From Pycnopodia helianthoides (lineage: Eukaryota > Echinodermata > Asteroidea > Forcipulatida > Asteriidae): a stretch of 64,000 nt of DNA. A program made the translations under genes and the position numbers. The notes under the pieces are model-generated. The model made no database searches, had not been told where the DNA came from, and was given only the letters and a program-made list of their open reading frames with translations. Where the stretch lies: NCBI GenBank assembly GCA_032158295.1, contig CM063245.1:5814700-5878699 (forward strand), given 5' to 3'. This document shows positions 1-11,745 of this stretch, one piece after another; within the stretch, counting starts at the first letter, position 1, and each line of letters starts with the position of its first letter.

Positions 1-815
1 AAACAAGAAACGCTTTTATTGGCCTTCAAGTGTCATTTTCTCAACTTGGAAGTAGTTCAGAAAGAAATATTTCTCTAAAGGATTGGTACTGATATGGTAT
101 TCATTATCAGGGGTTAATTATTTTTGTCCAATAGTGGCTGCCTCCGCAGAGTGTATAGCCTCATGGTTGAAATATAGACGAACAAAAAGGCCTGAAATGT
201 TTGTATCCAGATTGCGCGATAGCATACTACACTTCAAGATTGGGGTTTTAAAGAAATTCACAAAAGAATTATCTGTGTTCACTAAAATTATTAGACTAAT
301 TAAGTAAAATATTTTGTCAAGTGGAGGTATTTCAACTGCACAGTACTCACTTCATTATTGTAGTCTAAGAGATAAGTAACTCCGTTTTCTTATTATAAAA
401 TAATTATAAATACCGCCAAATTTTGCACTAATCACTATTTAGAATACAAAAAAAAAACTTGTGGGATGCTATTGTGGAGTGTGTGATGACGCATAACGAA
501 TGAATATTCTAGTTTTTACATAGACGAATTACATATTTTAGAAACGAAATAAGACAAAAAAAAGGTTAAACTGTGGCCTTAAAATTATAAATATTGAGTA
601 CGACTCGATCAAAACCATTCTAAAGTGTAAATATTACTGGAAATAAGTAGTGAGAAAGAATTAGTTCTGAATCTGTATTTGATGATTATATTTTGTATTT
701 CAATAATAGTAAAGTGCCACCGTTGTAATATTCAACACTTTTCACTTGTTAGAATAATTATATGCAAATAAAAGATTGATTCTAGATTAAGACGTTATAA
801 TTGTGACTTGTCATC
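1..815. other. No gene or repeat recognised
   Basis: AT-rich sequence with only short open frames. I see no splice-bounded exon, tandem repeat or terminal inverted repeat here. Confidence 0.5.
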
Positions 816-1080
816 TCATTGGCTGCATGTAATGGCGTCGGCTACGACTTCGGCTCTGGCTTCGTCGGTTATTTTGAAAACGGGCGCTTTCCATGCGGGA
901 ACAGGCAGATGCTGGAGCCGTTAGCCGAATCCGAAATGGCGGCTACAGTTATGGCTACTGTTGCTAAGGGTGTTGTTAAGAACGTCCCGTACTTTAACGC
1001 GTGGTGACGTGGTGATCCAGCCCGAGCCGTAGCCGTAGCCGTAGCCGCCGATTCGGTTAAGCCAGAGCCCAAGCCGAAGC
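816..1080. repeat. Dispersed imperfect inverted repeat rich in GGCTAC/GTAGCC
   Basis: The left part reads GGCTACGACTTCGGCTCTGG and the right part carries GAGCCGTAGCCGTAGCCGTA, so the two ends are roughly inverted. The inner segment has the phrase TTTAACGCGTGGTGACGT. Related phrases recur near 7255-7350, 10985-11050, 14815-14920 and 50400-50510, always with 'ggctacggctgt' or its complement. It behaves as a dispersed old repeat. The short open frames in it are products of the hexamer composition. Confidence 0.55.
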
Positions 1081-1349
1081 AATTGTTTCGAAATGGGTCA
1101 TGGTGTCGCAGACTGTTACGTAAGCCCTTTCAGAGGGCAGAAATTCCGTCGTTGTCATAATAATTATTGAACACATCGTGTGCATTCGGGTGAATTCACA
1201 GTAGAGAAACGGTTCTACCTGGTCACCGGTGTTAACTGGGCAGCCCTTCTGCAATGATCACAAACGACGCTACTATATGGAGGAAGGTTTCGACACGGTT
1301 TTCAACCATGGATTAATGGGAAGACGATTCACTTGGACGTCAATAATCC

Positions 1350-1375
1350 AGAGAGAGAGAGAGAGAGAGAGAGAG
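1350..1375 (+). repeat. (GA)n microsatellite
   Basis: Thirteen uninterrupted GA dinucleotides. The flanks (1081-1349 and 1376-1605) show no recognisable gene. Confidence 0.9.
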
Positions 1376-1605
1376 CACCCAGGCGACATTGCCTCAACTC
1401 GGCAAAATGGTAAACATTTCTAAACTTTTCTATTTTATGTAGAACTCGTTTTATTTGTGTTTTAACTCATCTGTTTTAACCATGGGAGTAGCTATACCTT
1501 CATTGTTATAACCATAGAGTAAGGACAGAACATGTTATAAGGAAGTGAAACTGAAATGCCATTTTGCTATGGTTACGATTTAGTCACTGGTTGTCCACTT
1601 ATTAG

Positions 1606-2010
1606 AAGTTGGGGTAGCATTTTTTTAGGAGACCGAGAAGGAGAGGGTATCAAGGGAGGAGATACCGAGAAAGGGGAGGTCCAAGAAGGGGAGGGGTTGA
1701 GAAGAGAGGACAAACAATGGGGGCGGGGCGACCGAGAGGGGCGGGGCGACCGAGATGGGAGGAAAGACCTAAAAAGTTAGGGGAAACGAATAAAGGGGCG
1801 GGGAGGGGCGATCATTAAGTGGAGGGGGGATAGAGAGAAGACCGAGAAAAAAGGGGGCGAGAAAGGGTGTGATCATAGAATGGGGAGGACTGAGAATGGG
1901 AAGAGAGTTTCAGAACACAAGCAAGAAGGAAATTCAAAAGACAAAGAATGGGCGGGAAACCCACAAAAGGAGGGAAGACCAGGGAAGGGCGGTGGCGAGA
2001 GGAGGCTTAG
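1606..2010 (+). repeat. Long polypurine (G/A-rich) tract
   Basis: About 400 bases in which the + strand is overwhelmingly G and A, built from degenerate units such as GGGGCGACCGAGAGGGG and GACCGAGAAGGAGAGGG. Two adjacent GGGGCGGGGCGACCGAGA-type units (about 1722-1758) are near-identical, so the tract has a tandem component. The open frames across it give only Glu/Gly/Arg/Lys-rich peptides and are not taken as genes. Such strand asymmetry can favour triplex DNA. Confidence 0.75.
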
Positions 2011-4544
2011 GAAAAGATCACCGTAGACTTGTCCATTCTTCTCAGGCCCCTCTAAACAAAAGTCCGTCGTGAAAAACTGACTGATTCCGGGCCCCTCATG
2101 TCTTTATATACGTTAGTACACAAGCAACTGGTATTAAAACTCTTCATGGTAAGTTTACTAAAAAGCTAGTCTGGGCATCCGGGCATGTAATTGCAGCGCA
2201 AGCTTGAAAAGTATTGATGACAGTGTTATGTCCCCCTCATGTCTTCGCCATGGCAGCCGTGTAGTCTAGTTGCTTAAAAGACTGTCAGACCTACTGAAAT
2301 CATGCATTAAACAGAGACAGGGAGGCATGCAACGATACACAAACACGGCCGGCAATGTGCCGTTTTCCCGGGAGCAAATAACATTGATCGGTTAGAATAT
2401 TAGGAGGCTGGTTATCATATCAATTATTAAAACATCATTGACGAAAGGGATGTTAAAGAGGGGTGAACCACATGGAAAGAGCAATATGCTACACGAACAA
2501 ATCAAGGTGAAACCAAATCGAATCCAATAGTGATTAGTTTCATTCTCATAGCTCAATGGTTATGAAGTTTAGAGTCATCCAGAGAGATGCTTTCAACTGC
2601 CAAAGTTAGGGAGACGTCATTTTGAAGCTCAACCAATGTTGCTAAGGGCGGGCGGTATAAACAGTAAATCCCTTTTCAAAGCATTAAACATTGTCGTTGT
2701 TTTCACTAAAACGCGGCTATTTCATTTTAGTGAAATTTGTGTAAGATCTGTTTTATGGTGTGTAACTATATTGAAACATTGAGTGTGGGATTTAATCTTC
2801 GTAAAACAATAATGCGAGTTCTCTTTAACCCGAGTTTTTGTACTTTGGGATTAACCACTGAGGGTCTTGTTGTCTTACACTAGCGGACGGCGTGCTTATA
2901 CGGTAAGCCTAGCTGTTGCAAGAGCCGTCTACAAACAACCCCCAATGCTACCTACGGCACAAGGGCGCCACCAAGCACAGCACTTATCTTTTGGCGCCAA
3001 CTTGTTGTTATTTCAACTCCATGCGCACGGCTTTCTTTGGTTGATCCCGCTAACATGCTCCAGTAGATATCGGTATGTTCTGGCTGTGTAAATAATGGCG
3101 TTCTGCCCCGTCCCGAAGCAGATTGGTTTTGTGGCTTGAATAAAAAGGACTTAGTTGTTTTCCAGCAGGTTGAGGCAGATTAGTTTGCGCACGAGTGGCT
3201 TCTTTGCCTTAACAAGGATTTGATTAAATACATGCTTAGGGTGTGTAAGTTGTTCTACTTGGCCCTTTGTGACGTCACCAGTTTCTCTACAAACATACAG
3301 CCAGTCTGGTTTCATACTGGGAAACTTGTGGAGTATAAGGTAGTGGGGTAAAGAATGTCAAGGTATAGTCGCGATTTGGGGGTATGCTATCATGGGTGGT
3401 GGGGGACGGGGAGGCCGGAAGCCACCCCTTTCACCCCCCCCCCCCATTTTCTACCAAGCTATATAAAACAGTTCCTTAAAAAATTATAGTTATGTGTTAT
3501 AACTTTGCCCCTCCCTATTGGCCCTTCAAGTGTATTAATTTTGTCCTTGTGGTTGACCCAGGAAGCCTTTGGTTTGGTCACTTGTCACGATAATGATGCC
3601 CGGCAGGTATTTATGACATGAAAACACAGAAAACACATGACATACTATTTCTTTGACCAGATGCGATCGCGCTGTGAGATTTGAGTTTTCATGGTTCATG
3701 TAAAGTCACCTTTAAAAATTAACACTTCCCTTTAACGCACTTGTTAGCACGTCCTATCACCACCGCTATTGTGTTTATACGCCGAGCCGAAATAGTCCGC
3801 CATTCATCAAAATTAGGCTTATACAATCACCAAGACGAAGTTGTATAAAGTTTTTGGTTCAATATTATATTAAAGAATGATTTTTAAATGGACTTGTAAT
3901 GTAGTATGCATTTAATTGCTCTTTTGTGATGGTATTTCATAAGTCACCATAGTATTTTTCGATCGGCGTATGATATGTGAACATGGGTAATTAGGCCCAG
4001 AACAAGTCAGCCATGACAGTTGCTGTTTGTACTTTGAACACGATGAAAAGTCTCGCCTTTCCGGAGGAAATTATCCTTATTTCTTAACAATATAACTCGT
4101 CGAAGGTGCTGCCAAGTTACCCCAGGTCATCTCTAGGAATATTTCAGGTGAGTTTTGTACTTCATATCTCTATATTATTGGCTAAACCTTCGGTGGAAAC
4201 ATTTAGAAGTTGTCATTTTACGATGATGCAGTAATGTATGAAGTTGCTCTGTATAATGGCGTGTGCATGTTGTTATAAAGAAGACACTGCTTTGTATACA
4301 CGCACGTTGTGTTGCCGTTTCGGCTGTGTGTTAATTACGGACTAATTTTATGCATTCCTTATGTCAACTCATAAAAGAAAGTTAGTATGTACTCATGTTA
4401 TACTGAGTTGTATTTCATTGTTGTTGCAACTATTAGCTTTTGACTGGTACACCACCTGCTTCTATCACATACCCCAGAGTTAGGGTAGATGTTATCTAAC
4501 TTGTTGATCTTTGCAGCTTGTTCAAAAAGTATTGTTGATACAAT
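2011..4544. other. No supported gene; poly-C run at about 3435
   Basis: Mostly unique AT-rich sequence. A slightly GC-richer patch at 2870-3090 contains TACG|GTAAGC and ATCG|GTATGT donor-like sites and two GGCGCC motifs, but no convincing reading frame. A run of ten or more C lies near 3435. Nothing else stands out. Confidence 0.4.
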
Positions 4545-4985
4545 ATTTAAAGTTAGGGTCACACTTTTATAAATACTCTAAAAATTAATGACTATAAAAA
4601 ATTACTTGGTGAGATGCACCGGAGTTGTTGATAGTATAAACTTTTTCAAGAAAGGATTCCCTTCGAAGTAATATGGTTTTAATAATTTTTCACTCCGAAA
4701 CATTTGAATCTGAGAAACGATTCGTTTCTCAGACTCATGCGGGCTGGTGTCCATTCGCAAATGCTGCGGCCAGAGATGCGGTGCAGCGGCTGGTACCCGC
4801 TGTCACCTCGCTAATGGTACATGGATTCGACGTTCTTATAAAAATGCCATGACTTATTTTGTTGCTGTTTTCTTAGCAAGTACACACTATATTCAGCCGA
4901 AACTTGCACATGTTACTTTTATTGTATCTTTCTTTATAACTTGGCTTATAAATAAGCTCTAGGTTGACAAAAAACAATCTATTAC
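4545..4985. mobile_element. MITE-like element, family with CGTAATGC/GCATGAATCG core
   Basis: This degenerate copy shares blocks with 8335-8692, 15290-15650 and, partly, 35443-35580. Shared features are a 'gttgatagtataaactttttcaa' region, a palindromic AAACGATTC...GAATCGTTT centre, a 'gtacccgctgtcacct' block and a far end related to TATGACCCTACCTTTAA. The outer ends begin in TTAA (TTAAAGTTAGGGTCA), suggesting a TTAA-targeting non-autonomous DNA transposon. It has no coding capacity. Confidence 0.6.
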
Positions 4986-5424
4986 CCTACCGGTACCTTA
5001 AAAGTTGTGAAACATGGTTGTATTTGTGAGAGTGGTAACTGTGATAATGCGTTGCAAGTCGGTCTCTCTTGTCTTCTTTTCCTTTGTTATGATTCGTTTA
5101 TTTTCCTGTAATTTAGGTTCAGTTCCTAACAATATAAATCATAGAATTATACATTCACCGTCTAGTCAATCAGCTTATCCTCTGGAAGGATTCCACACCC
5201 TCGCCTCGCGGTGGGAGAGATCAGAGGTCACTACATAAGTTTGTTTCTAAACTTCATCCGTATTGTGAAATTATTTATCAGACCCTGACAACAGGATACT
5301 CAAGGTGTAATTACCTTCAAGCTAAGTACGGGGCCCAATTTCATGGAATTCCTAATTAAGCTCTAGTAATACAGAAAGTAATTTAGCACAACAACATTCA
5401 GCAGACCAGACTAATAAGATTGCC
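4986..5424. other. No supported gene
   Basis: A short open frame at 5014-5238 starts with ATG and has a hydrophobic beginning, but nothing else supports it as a gene. No repeat was recognised. Confidence 0.35.
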
Positions 5425-5690
5425 ACTGAGTTTTTAAAGTGTGTCGGCTAAGTCAACAGGTTGTGGGTTCAGATCCCGGTCATAACACTTTGGTGTCCTT
5501 GATAAAGACACCTGTATAATAGTTCTTGTGATTTATTTAGCTTGGTGCGCTACATACTTTGCAGCACAGGCTGCATACTCCCAAGGGAGCTGAGATGGTT
5601 TAAAGAATGAAATAAATGGTTCAAGTGACCAGGGGTAATAATGTAGGAGCGCCGTGAGCATCACTGAACCACTATTATTATTATCATTAG
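5425..5690 (+). mobile_element. tRNA-derived SINE with LINE-like tail
   Basis: The head has a Pol III B-box-like GGTTCAGATCCCGG preceded by an A-box-like TGTCGGCTAAGTC. The body follows with 'gctgcatactcccaaggg'. The 3' end reads GCGCCGTGAGCATCACTGA and then an ATT-rich tail. This head, body and tail order is typical of tRNA SINEs that use an L2/CR1-type 3' end. It is not a functional tRNA gene because no cloverleaf closes. Confidence 0.75.
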
Positions 5691-5716
5691 CTGTTCCGAC
5701 TTAGAAGTCGGAACAG
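5691..5716. repeat. Perfect 12-bp-arm inverted repeat followed by a T run
   Basis: CTGTTCCGACTT and AAGTCGGAACAG flank a 2-nt loop, followed by nine or more T. It lies at the 3' end of the SINE. It looks like a Pol III stop, but no function is shown. Confidence 0.7.
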
Positions 5717-6035
5717 GTTTTTTTTTTATTTGATTATTATTTTGTTGATGGTTAGTAGCTCGTCAAGTGTTATCTTAGACGTCCTTGACAAATCAAACCA
5801 CGAGTAAACAGAACCTTACGGATATTGCTTTGAGATCTTGAAATCAATTTCAGTTCATGTTACCTTCCTGAGAATGAACCGATGTTTGTATGTCGCGTCG
5901 ATTAACTTTATACTGTGCACGTGACATTCTGTATATCATTCTCATAGTTATAATGAAACCCTATTCCTTAATAGACTGTAGAACAAAAGTATACGGAGCT
6001 TCAGAAGTACCATACCACTTATTCAGATTTGTTTT

Positions 6036-6310
6036 GCTATGTTGACTTCTTTTCTGGATTGAGTTGACTTGGTGGAATAATATATCATGCAAAGTCGACT
6101 TGCTGAATCTAAGAAGTCGACTTGTCTTCCTAGTTTCCCAGTAAGTCAACTCGGCCGGAAAAAAATATTCTGCAAACTCGACATCTATCATCAGTAAGTT
6201 GACTTACCGGGAGAAATATTCATGCTAAGTCGACACGTAGCTTCCAGTAAGTCGACTCGGTGAGATTAAGCCTTAAGCCAAGTCAACATCTAGGCTTCAG
6301 TAAGTGTTAT
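6036..6310 (+). repeat. Degenerate tandem repeat around AAGTCGACTT
   Basis: The motif 'agtcgact' or 'agtcaact' recurs about ten times with the spacer 'cttccagtaagtcgact'. The spacing is irregular, roughly 20-55 bp. The short ORFs across it are repeat-derived. The flanks 5720-6035 and 6311-7195 hold nothing recognised. Confidence 0.65.
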
Positions 6311-7199
6311 GTCAGTTTTTTAATTACACGTGAATTTGTGCTAAATGGATATGAAGACTGGATCCTCATGCTTAGCTATTGTTATATTTAATACATAAAC
6401 GAAGCACCAGTCTACTTACAACAATGTCACGTAAACGTGACAGTTGCAACGGCTGGAAAAGCGTATACGCTGACCTTTGACCGCGTGTTTTTCCTTCACA
6501 TTTTTCGTTAATTACCTGTTATTTTGATAGTTATTTTTTTACAACCACCATCTAAAAATTATTGTCTGTGATTCCACATCACTAAGTTAGGTAAACAGTA
6601 AGCCGGTGTCCCTTTTAACATAATTATAAACCCTTTACATTAAATCAACCGAGTGATAATTGCCAATCAGCTTGGCATTTTCCCCCTTTATACGTCAGCC
6701 TTGATATTTTCCTTTCCCCGTGCATTTTCTACAATGGGTTGTTGTCAATAACTTATGTGACATTAAGCTACAAAGGAAGTTGTCAATCATGGTGGTTGCG
6801 CTCGGGTACCATCCGACCGTGTCATAACACAGCGCCTGATCCAGGAATTGAATTCATTCCAGATGGAAATAACCCGGAGCTTGATGCTGACTTTCTACAA
6901 ATTAGACATTAACACCTTCGCCTAGGGGCCATTTTGAATAATCAATGGTGTTTTTTTTTTAAATTGTGAGTGGGTGGGTCAGGAGAAATAACTGGAAATC
7001 GAAATTCATTTAGCAGTTAAAATAATAGAAGAAAAAACTCACAAATTTTGAAGGTGCACAAAGAAAGAAAATAATAAAGAAAGAACACAATCTGCTATAG
7101 ATTCACTTGAGAAAACAGTATGATTGTAGATGATCGAAAACAAAACCCTTATACAAAATACCAGTTCAATTTGTCATGAGGAGTATTTCCGTGGGATTA

Positions 7200-7850
7200 A
7201 TACTGCCTTGTGCGAAAAAGGAGTCCCTCAACACTCATTATCTTAAGGCCGTTTCCTTCGGCAGTGGCTACGGCTGGATCGATAACAGGCCTGTTCTTCA
7301 ACATTATTACTGCAGCCAACGGCCATTGCCGTAGCCAAAGCCGCAAGATTGGGGTTCTGGCCTTGAATTTCATCCTTGAGAGGGCAGGGCCATTTTTTCT
7401 TTTGCAAAGGACACTTCCACTGGAAAATATTAAATGGACACGTTGCCTTTGGGTTGGGTGCTTTGGGTTATAAAAAAGTTTTAAAGGGACCTGTTGCCTT
7501 CGGATGGGGTGCTTTGGGCTGTAGAAGTGTTTGTTATGGAATGAACATGGTCGGACGGATGTTTTAAAATACAATATAATGATCCACACAAATATACCTC
7601 GAAAATTGTGTGGTTTTCCTGTTACTTCGTGAACGAACACGGTCCACCATTTTGTAGAACCAAATTTTTGACTCTACAAAACAGCGGACCGTGTTACTTC
7701 GCGAAGTAAAAGGAAAACCACACGATTTCGATGAATACTTATTTGAAATATTATATTATATTATATTAAAAGGCAACAGGTCCCTTTAAAGTCTATGGGA
7801 CACTTTTGAAGGAGCACCAAGGCCAAGACCAGGTGCACTGGCATTAATGG
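7200..7850. mobile_element. Composite repeat with large hairpin and 'CTTGGCCTTGGTGC' family block
   Basis: This segment combines three parts. A GGCTACGGCT-type block lies at about 7255-7350. Blocks at 7385-7540 and 7770-7835 share phrases (AAAGGGCACTTCC-like, GCACCAAGGCCAAGACCAGG) with 43866-44060, 45555-45700 and 49180-49345. A long hairpin sits between 7595 and 7725. The 147-codon open frame on the - strand through it is therefore repeat-derived and was not called as a gene. Confidence 0.6.
7595..7726. repeat. Large near-perfect hairpin
   Basis: The left arm, GTGTGGTTTTCCTGTTACTT followed by CGTGAACGAACACGGTCC, pairs with the right arm, GGACCGTGTTACTTCGCGAA followed by GTAAAAGGAAAACCACAC. 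The loop is about 45 nt (ACCATTTTGTAG...CTACAAAACAGC), and its ends pair as well. A partial cousin lies at 43985-44030 (TTGTGTGGTTTTTGATTAAT, GCACGGTCCGC). Confidence 0.8.
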
Positions 7851-7957
7851 CCTCCGTGTAACGCAGGCCTGCGGGTGTTATTTCCTTCAAACAAATACAA
7901 AGTAATTCGCAGATGTAAGTGATTTGGACAGATGGAACATAGATAGGTGGCCATGGG

Positions 7958-8030
7958 TGCAAGATTAAATTGAAAGAAAAGTCTTAGTCGTGACGACTCA
8001 GAGGGACATTTTGTCAATTTAATCTTGCAC
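7958..8030. repeat. Short inverted repeat TGCAAGATTAAATTG
   Basis: Perfect 15-bp arms, TGCAAGATTAAATTG and CAATTTAATCTTGCA, separated by about 43 bp. The arms extend imperfectly outward (GGCCATGGG and CTCATGACC). The stretch 8031-8334 shows nothing else. Confidence 0.7.
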
Positions 8031-8334
8031 TCATGACCAACTGTTAAATTAATTGTATCATGGCTTGACTCATTAATTCGCTTAAGGTGAGATGCCACGA
8101 TTTTGCCTTATAAAAGTATGTCGTTTTTTGTATCGCAAATGATTGCGAGCATAGCCATTTCAAACGACTCTTTAAGGAAAAATTACAAATGGAATAATCG
8201 AGAAAATGTTTTACTAATTTCAATCTGAACGCTTAATGACTTTAAACTTGAAGGTTAGGATCAAAGATTGTTTTTTTGTCAACGTAATGCTTATTTGTTG
8301 GCAAAATTATAAAGAAGGGTACAACAAAAGTCGC

Positions 8335-8692
8335 ATGTGAAACTTTCAGTAAATAGTGAAAATAGTAAAACAGCAAAAAACTGTCACGGTATTTTTCACA
8401 AGAAAGTCGCATCCATCCTCGTTTAGCGAGGTGATAGCGGGTACCAACCGCATCTCTGGCCGCAGCATTCGCAAACGAACACCAACCCTCAGAAATCTGA
8501 GAAATGATTCATGCATGAATCGTTTATTCAATGTTTTGGAGTAAATTAATTTCCAAACCTTATTTCTTCGAGGCGAATCCTTTCTCAAATTGATAATTAT
8601 CAACAGATGCAGTGTTTCTCACGAAGTAAGTTTTTTTAGGCCATTAATTTTGTGAGTATTACTATTTACCAACCTATGACCCTACTTTTAAG
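8335..8692. mobile_element. MITE-like element, TTAA-ended CGTAATGC family
   Basis: This is the inverse-orientation relative of 4545-4985 and 15290-15650. It carries AGGTGATAGCGGGTACCAAC, the palindromic TCATGCATGA centre next to AATCGTTT, and the end TATGACCCTACTTTTAAGG. The copies are strongly diverged, so the family is old. Open frames on both strands inside it follow its inverted structure. Confidence 0.65.
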
Positions 8693-9294
8693 GAAAAAAC
8701 AAATCAGTTTGAAACACTGTCAAAGTTGAACATGTTTTTTGTTAGATCCCTAAAGATTACCGGTGCTAATTTTATTGCAGCAATTTAATTAAGCTTGTAC
8801 TTAACGTGCACAAAAATCCCCAACAAATTCCGTCGTTTTTCATTAAAATGTGATCCCTTAATTTGATGATATTGGTTGTATGGTGTTAATCGATAACTAA
8901 TAGGGTAAAAATGGATATACACTTCTAAAACCAATGATGTATTGTCACTCCAATGGCAACTAGCTTGGTTACCAAATAAGTGGAACCCAGTCCGTTTGCC
9001 CCTTTAAAATCTGAAAAGATGTTCTTGTATTGTCGTCACTCCCTCCCCCTGGGGAAAGACGGCCAAAATACACACAGAGGGAACAACGTTGTCAAAACCC
9101 CTCCCGTTGCGGGGGGCATATCATCACTGTTCGGGGCACCGTGGGGTACTAACTCAAAACAAGTCAACTTTTTTCTCTCTTCTCAAGTCACTGCTTCTGG
9201 CATTGCGAGGAATATTCGGTTTTATTAACAGAAACTTTAAATAAAAATGTCATCTTTGATAAAATTTGGGGCGCAAAATTTGACCGATGTTAAC
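8693..9294. other. No supported gene
   Basis: Unique AT-rich DNA. An open frame at 8980-9228 has no splice or homology support. Confidence 0.4.
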
Positions 9295-9379
9295 TCGCTT
9301 GAGGGAGGGGGGAAGATCTTTGTTTTGCGAGGCAAGCTCGGCCGAGCGATTATGTGTGAACGCGGATGGGTGTTTTCCG

Positions 9380-9455
9380 TTAGAACGTGTCCCTAGCGGA
9401 TTTTTTCCGGAGTATATATAGGCCTAAAACAGAGAAGCACCGCGGAAACAAGGGT
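9380..9455 (+). promoter_or_regulatory. Possible TATA-type core promoter
   Basis: TATATATA at 9413-9420 lies in a GC-richer context (TTTTTTCCGGAG upstream, GGCCTAAAACAGAGAAGCACCGCGG downstream). This geometry suits a start site near 9445. The first downstream ATG (about 9486) opens only 13 codons, so the transcript, if any, would be spliced or non-coding. No other evidence supports it. Confidence 0.25.
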
Positions 9456-9984
9456 TCTATGCTTGCTGTTTCTTCTACCTAAAATCATGCTGCAAAAAAG
9501 CTGCGTAGATTTAGGAAAGCAAACGTGACATATAGCCCCCTTGTTTCATTGTCATAGATATTATATTGGAAGTTATATGATTCCAAACTATGAAGTTATC
9601 TTTTGAATGTTGTACTCGTTTTAAACGACTGCCTATAGACATGTAACATGTGGGATCACATGTTTACTAAAGAGCCACAGAGCCTGAACATCCTGTAGGC
9701 ACAATTTGTACACTCTCTGGAAGAAAACATAAAATCCCACATTTCAAGAAGATTGCACTGTACGATTTTTATCAACTTTTGATATGAAGAAAGGTGGCAC
9801 ATCTCAAAACTTGTACAGCTGTTATCTTTTTTGTTTATAACTCTCGAGTTTATGACCAGTGTATCTTTGTCAGTTTCGACCTAAAGGCTCTGAAATGTAC
9901 AAGGTCTCACTCTTTGTAAAAAATAAAGGTCACGTGGTCTATTTCAAACTGTTCCACGGTACCCGAATGACATGTAGCGAACAC
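9456..9984. other. No supported gene
   Basis: No exon-like frame, tandem repeat or inverted repeat was recognised. Confidence 0.4.
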
Positions 9985-10245
9985 ATATAGCATTATGATT
10001 ACGACCTCAAGTGAAGCCCTTTAGACATGAAAACTAAAGTGACCCCAACTTATGACCTTTAGACATGAAAACAAACGTGAACTCAAGATATGACCGTGAA
10101 CTCAAGTTGAGACCTTAGAAATGAAGACTAAAGTGACCTCAAGTTTTGACCTTTATAAATGAAACTATAAAGTGACCCCCAGTTATGACAGTGACCTCAA
10201 GTTGAGACCTTTAGAAATAAAAACAAATAACATCCAATTGAAACT
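9985..10245 (+). repeat. Degenerate tandem repeat, unit about 36 bp
   Basis: Units resemble 'aagtgacctcaagttgagac' followed by 'ctttagaaatgaaaac'. Six or seven diverged copies are visible, with looser relatives continuing to about 10390 (CTTTGACCTCAAGCTGTGAC). No coding signal is seen. Confidence 0.75.
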
Positions 10246-11079
10246 CTAAAAAAACAAGCTATGAACCCAGGTTGTTACCCTTGTATATAATATCTATAAT
10301 AACCTCAACTTATAATCGTAGTGTTAACTAGATACCCGAAATTGCAGCCTTTACATCAAAACGCTTTGACCTCAAGCTGTGACTTTTCTACAAATGCAAA
10401 CTTACGATAAATGAATTGGGTTGTAACCCAAATATAATTTGACTATTATTTGAAAAGTTTTTGCAGAGTTTCTTTCCAAAGAAAGCAAACTTAAAAGAAA
10501 AACTGCCATAAACCATACATTCAAGTACTCTCTCGGTAATTCAAACGGGAACTAGCGCTAAATGATATACCCCTAACATGATCCAAATTAGATCAGAATT
10601 ATGTACTGGCAAACTGCTCGTGTGAAAACCTCCTTAATCAAAATAATATGCGTCCCGGAGGAAACTTCCCTCAAACACGTCTAATATTCTTTAACGGATG
10701 AATATTTACTCAAATAAACCTTCAGGCTCTGGCCCCCCATCAAAAATGTATGTTTGTTTTTGCCGTTAACCACTTGTCATTCCTGTCATTACCTCAGGCA
10801 CGTGCATTTAATGTGACGTTTCGCGTTGGATTAAATGGAGATGCACATTTTAATTAAGATACTTTGCGCATGTTATGTTATCAGTGGATTCTTTGTCACG
10901 GTTGTATAGGACTATTTTCTCGGATATTTCTGTGAGTTTTTCATTATTATTAGCGCATGGCGGCCCCTACCTCATGGATGGCCTTGAACTAAACGTAGAT
11001 TAAAGCTATAGCCACAACCAGGAGCCCAAACCCAAATGGGCTAAATAAGTTAAAACCAGAGTTGGTTTTGGACTACAGT
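10246..11079. other. No supported gene; one small GTAGCC-type relic
   Basis: Nothing was recognised apart from a weak relative of the GGCTAC repeat at about 10990-11050 (TATAGCCACAACCAGGAGCC). Confidence 0.4.
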
Positions 11080-11370
11080 AATTTTAGGTCTGTGTAACAC
11101 CCAGGTACAGGCTTGGGTTTACATGTGGGTCCGGGTTACATTGAGGTACATGGTTATGGCTACATTTGGGTCCTGGCTACATTAAGTTTTGGGTTACATT
11201 GAGGTTCAGGTTACATTGAGGTACAGGGTTATGGCTACATTTGGGTCCGGGTTTCATTAAGGTTCGGATTACATTGAGATACAGGGTTGGGTCTACATTT
11301 GGGTCCGGGTTACATTGAGGTTCTGGTTAAATTGAGGTACAGGATTGGGGCTACATTTGAGTCCATTGTT
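11080..11370 (+). repeat. Minisatellite, unit about 55-60 bp
   Basis: Repeating units are built from GGGTTACATTGAGGTACAGG and TTATGGCTACATTTGGGTCC. About five diverged copies are visible, and the array runs directly into the SINE that follows. Confidence 0.8.
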
Positions 11371-11372
11371 GG

Positions 11373-11745
11373 CGTGTCGCGGCTGAGCGCTCCGAAGTAC
11401 AGCGGTCTCAAGCTCTGGTTGGGTCAGAGTGAGGGTTCAACCAGGTATTGACACTTAAAGAGGGACGTAAAGCCGTAGGTCCCGTGCAATGTATGTAAAA
11501 TAACCCAGTTACTCTTATCGGTAAGAGATGGGGGTCCGCCCGGTGTTTCTGGCAGTGGCTGTCGACTGCGCCACAGCACCTTGCAAACCCTTATAACTAG
11601 GTACCACATCAATTGGTGTTATAATTCAAACATTTCCAAAACCTCTCTTTAAATATTTATCTTTGTTCAAGCGCCTGGAGTACCTTATTGGTAGATACGT
11701 GCGCTATATAAGACTCCGGCAATATTATTACTACTCTTCTAAAAG
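11373..11745 (+). mobile_element. tRNA-derived SINE, nearly full length
   Basis: The tRNA-like head is TGTCGCGGCTGAGCGCTCC followed by TCAGAGTGAGGGTTCAACC. The body contains GAGGGACGTAAAGCCGTAGG and GTTTCTGGCAGTGGCTGTCG. The 3' end is CAAGCGCCTGGAGTACCTTA and GCGCTATATAAGACTCCGGC, followed by an ATTATT tail. The GCGCTATATAAG end is characteristic of L2/CR1-type 3' tails borrowed by invertebrate SINEs. The - strand open frame across it is not a gene. Confidence 0.8.

Noticed and set aside
5691..5727. Hairpin plus T run resembling a bacterial terminator
   Set aside because: The window is eukaryotic, and the hairpin sits at the tail of a SINE with no upstream gene to terminate.
7197..7640. 147-codon - strand open frame
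   Set aside because: It crosses blocks shared with other repeats and one arm of a hairpin, and no protein motif is present.
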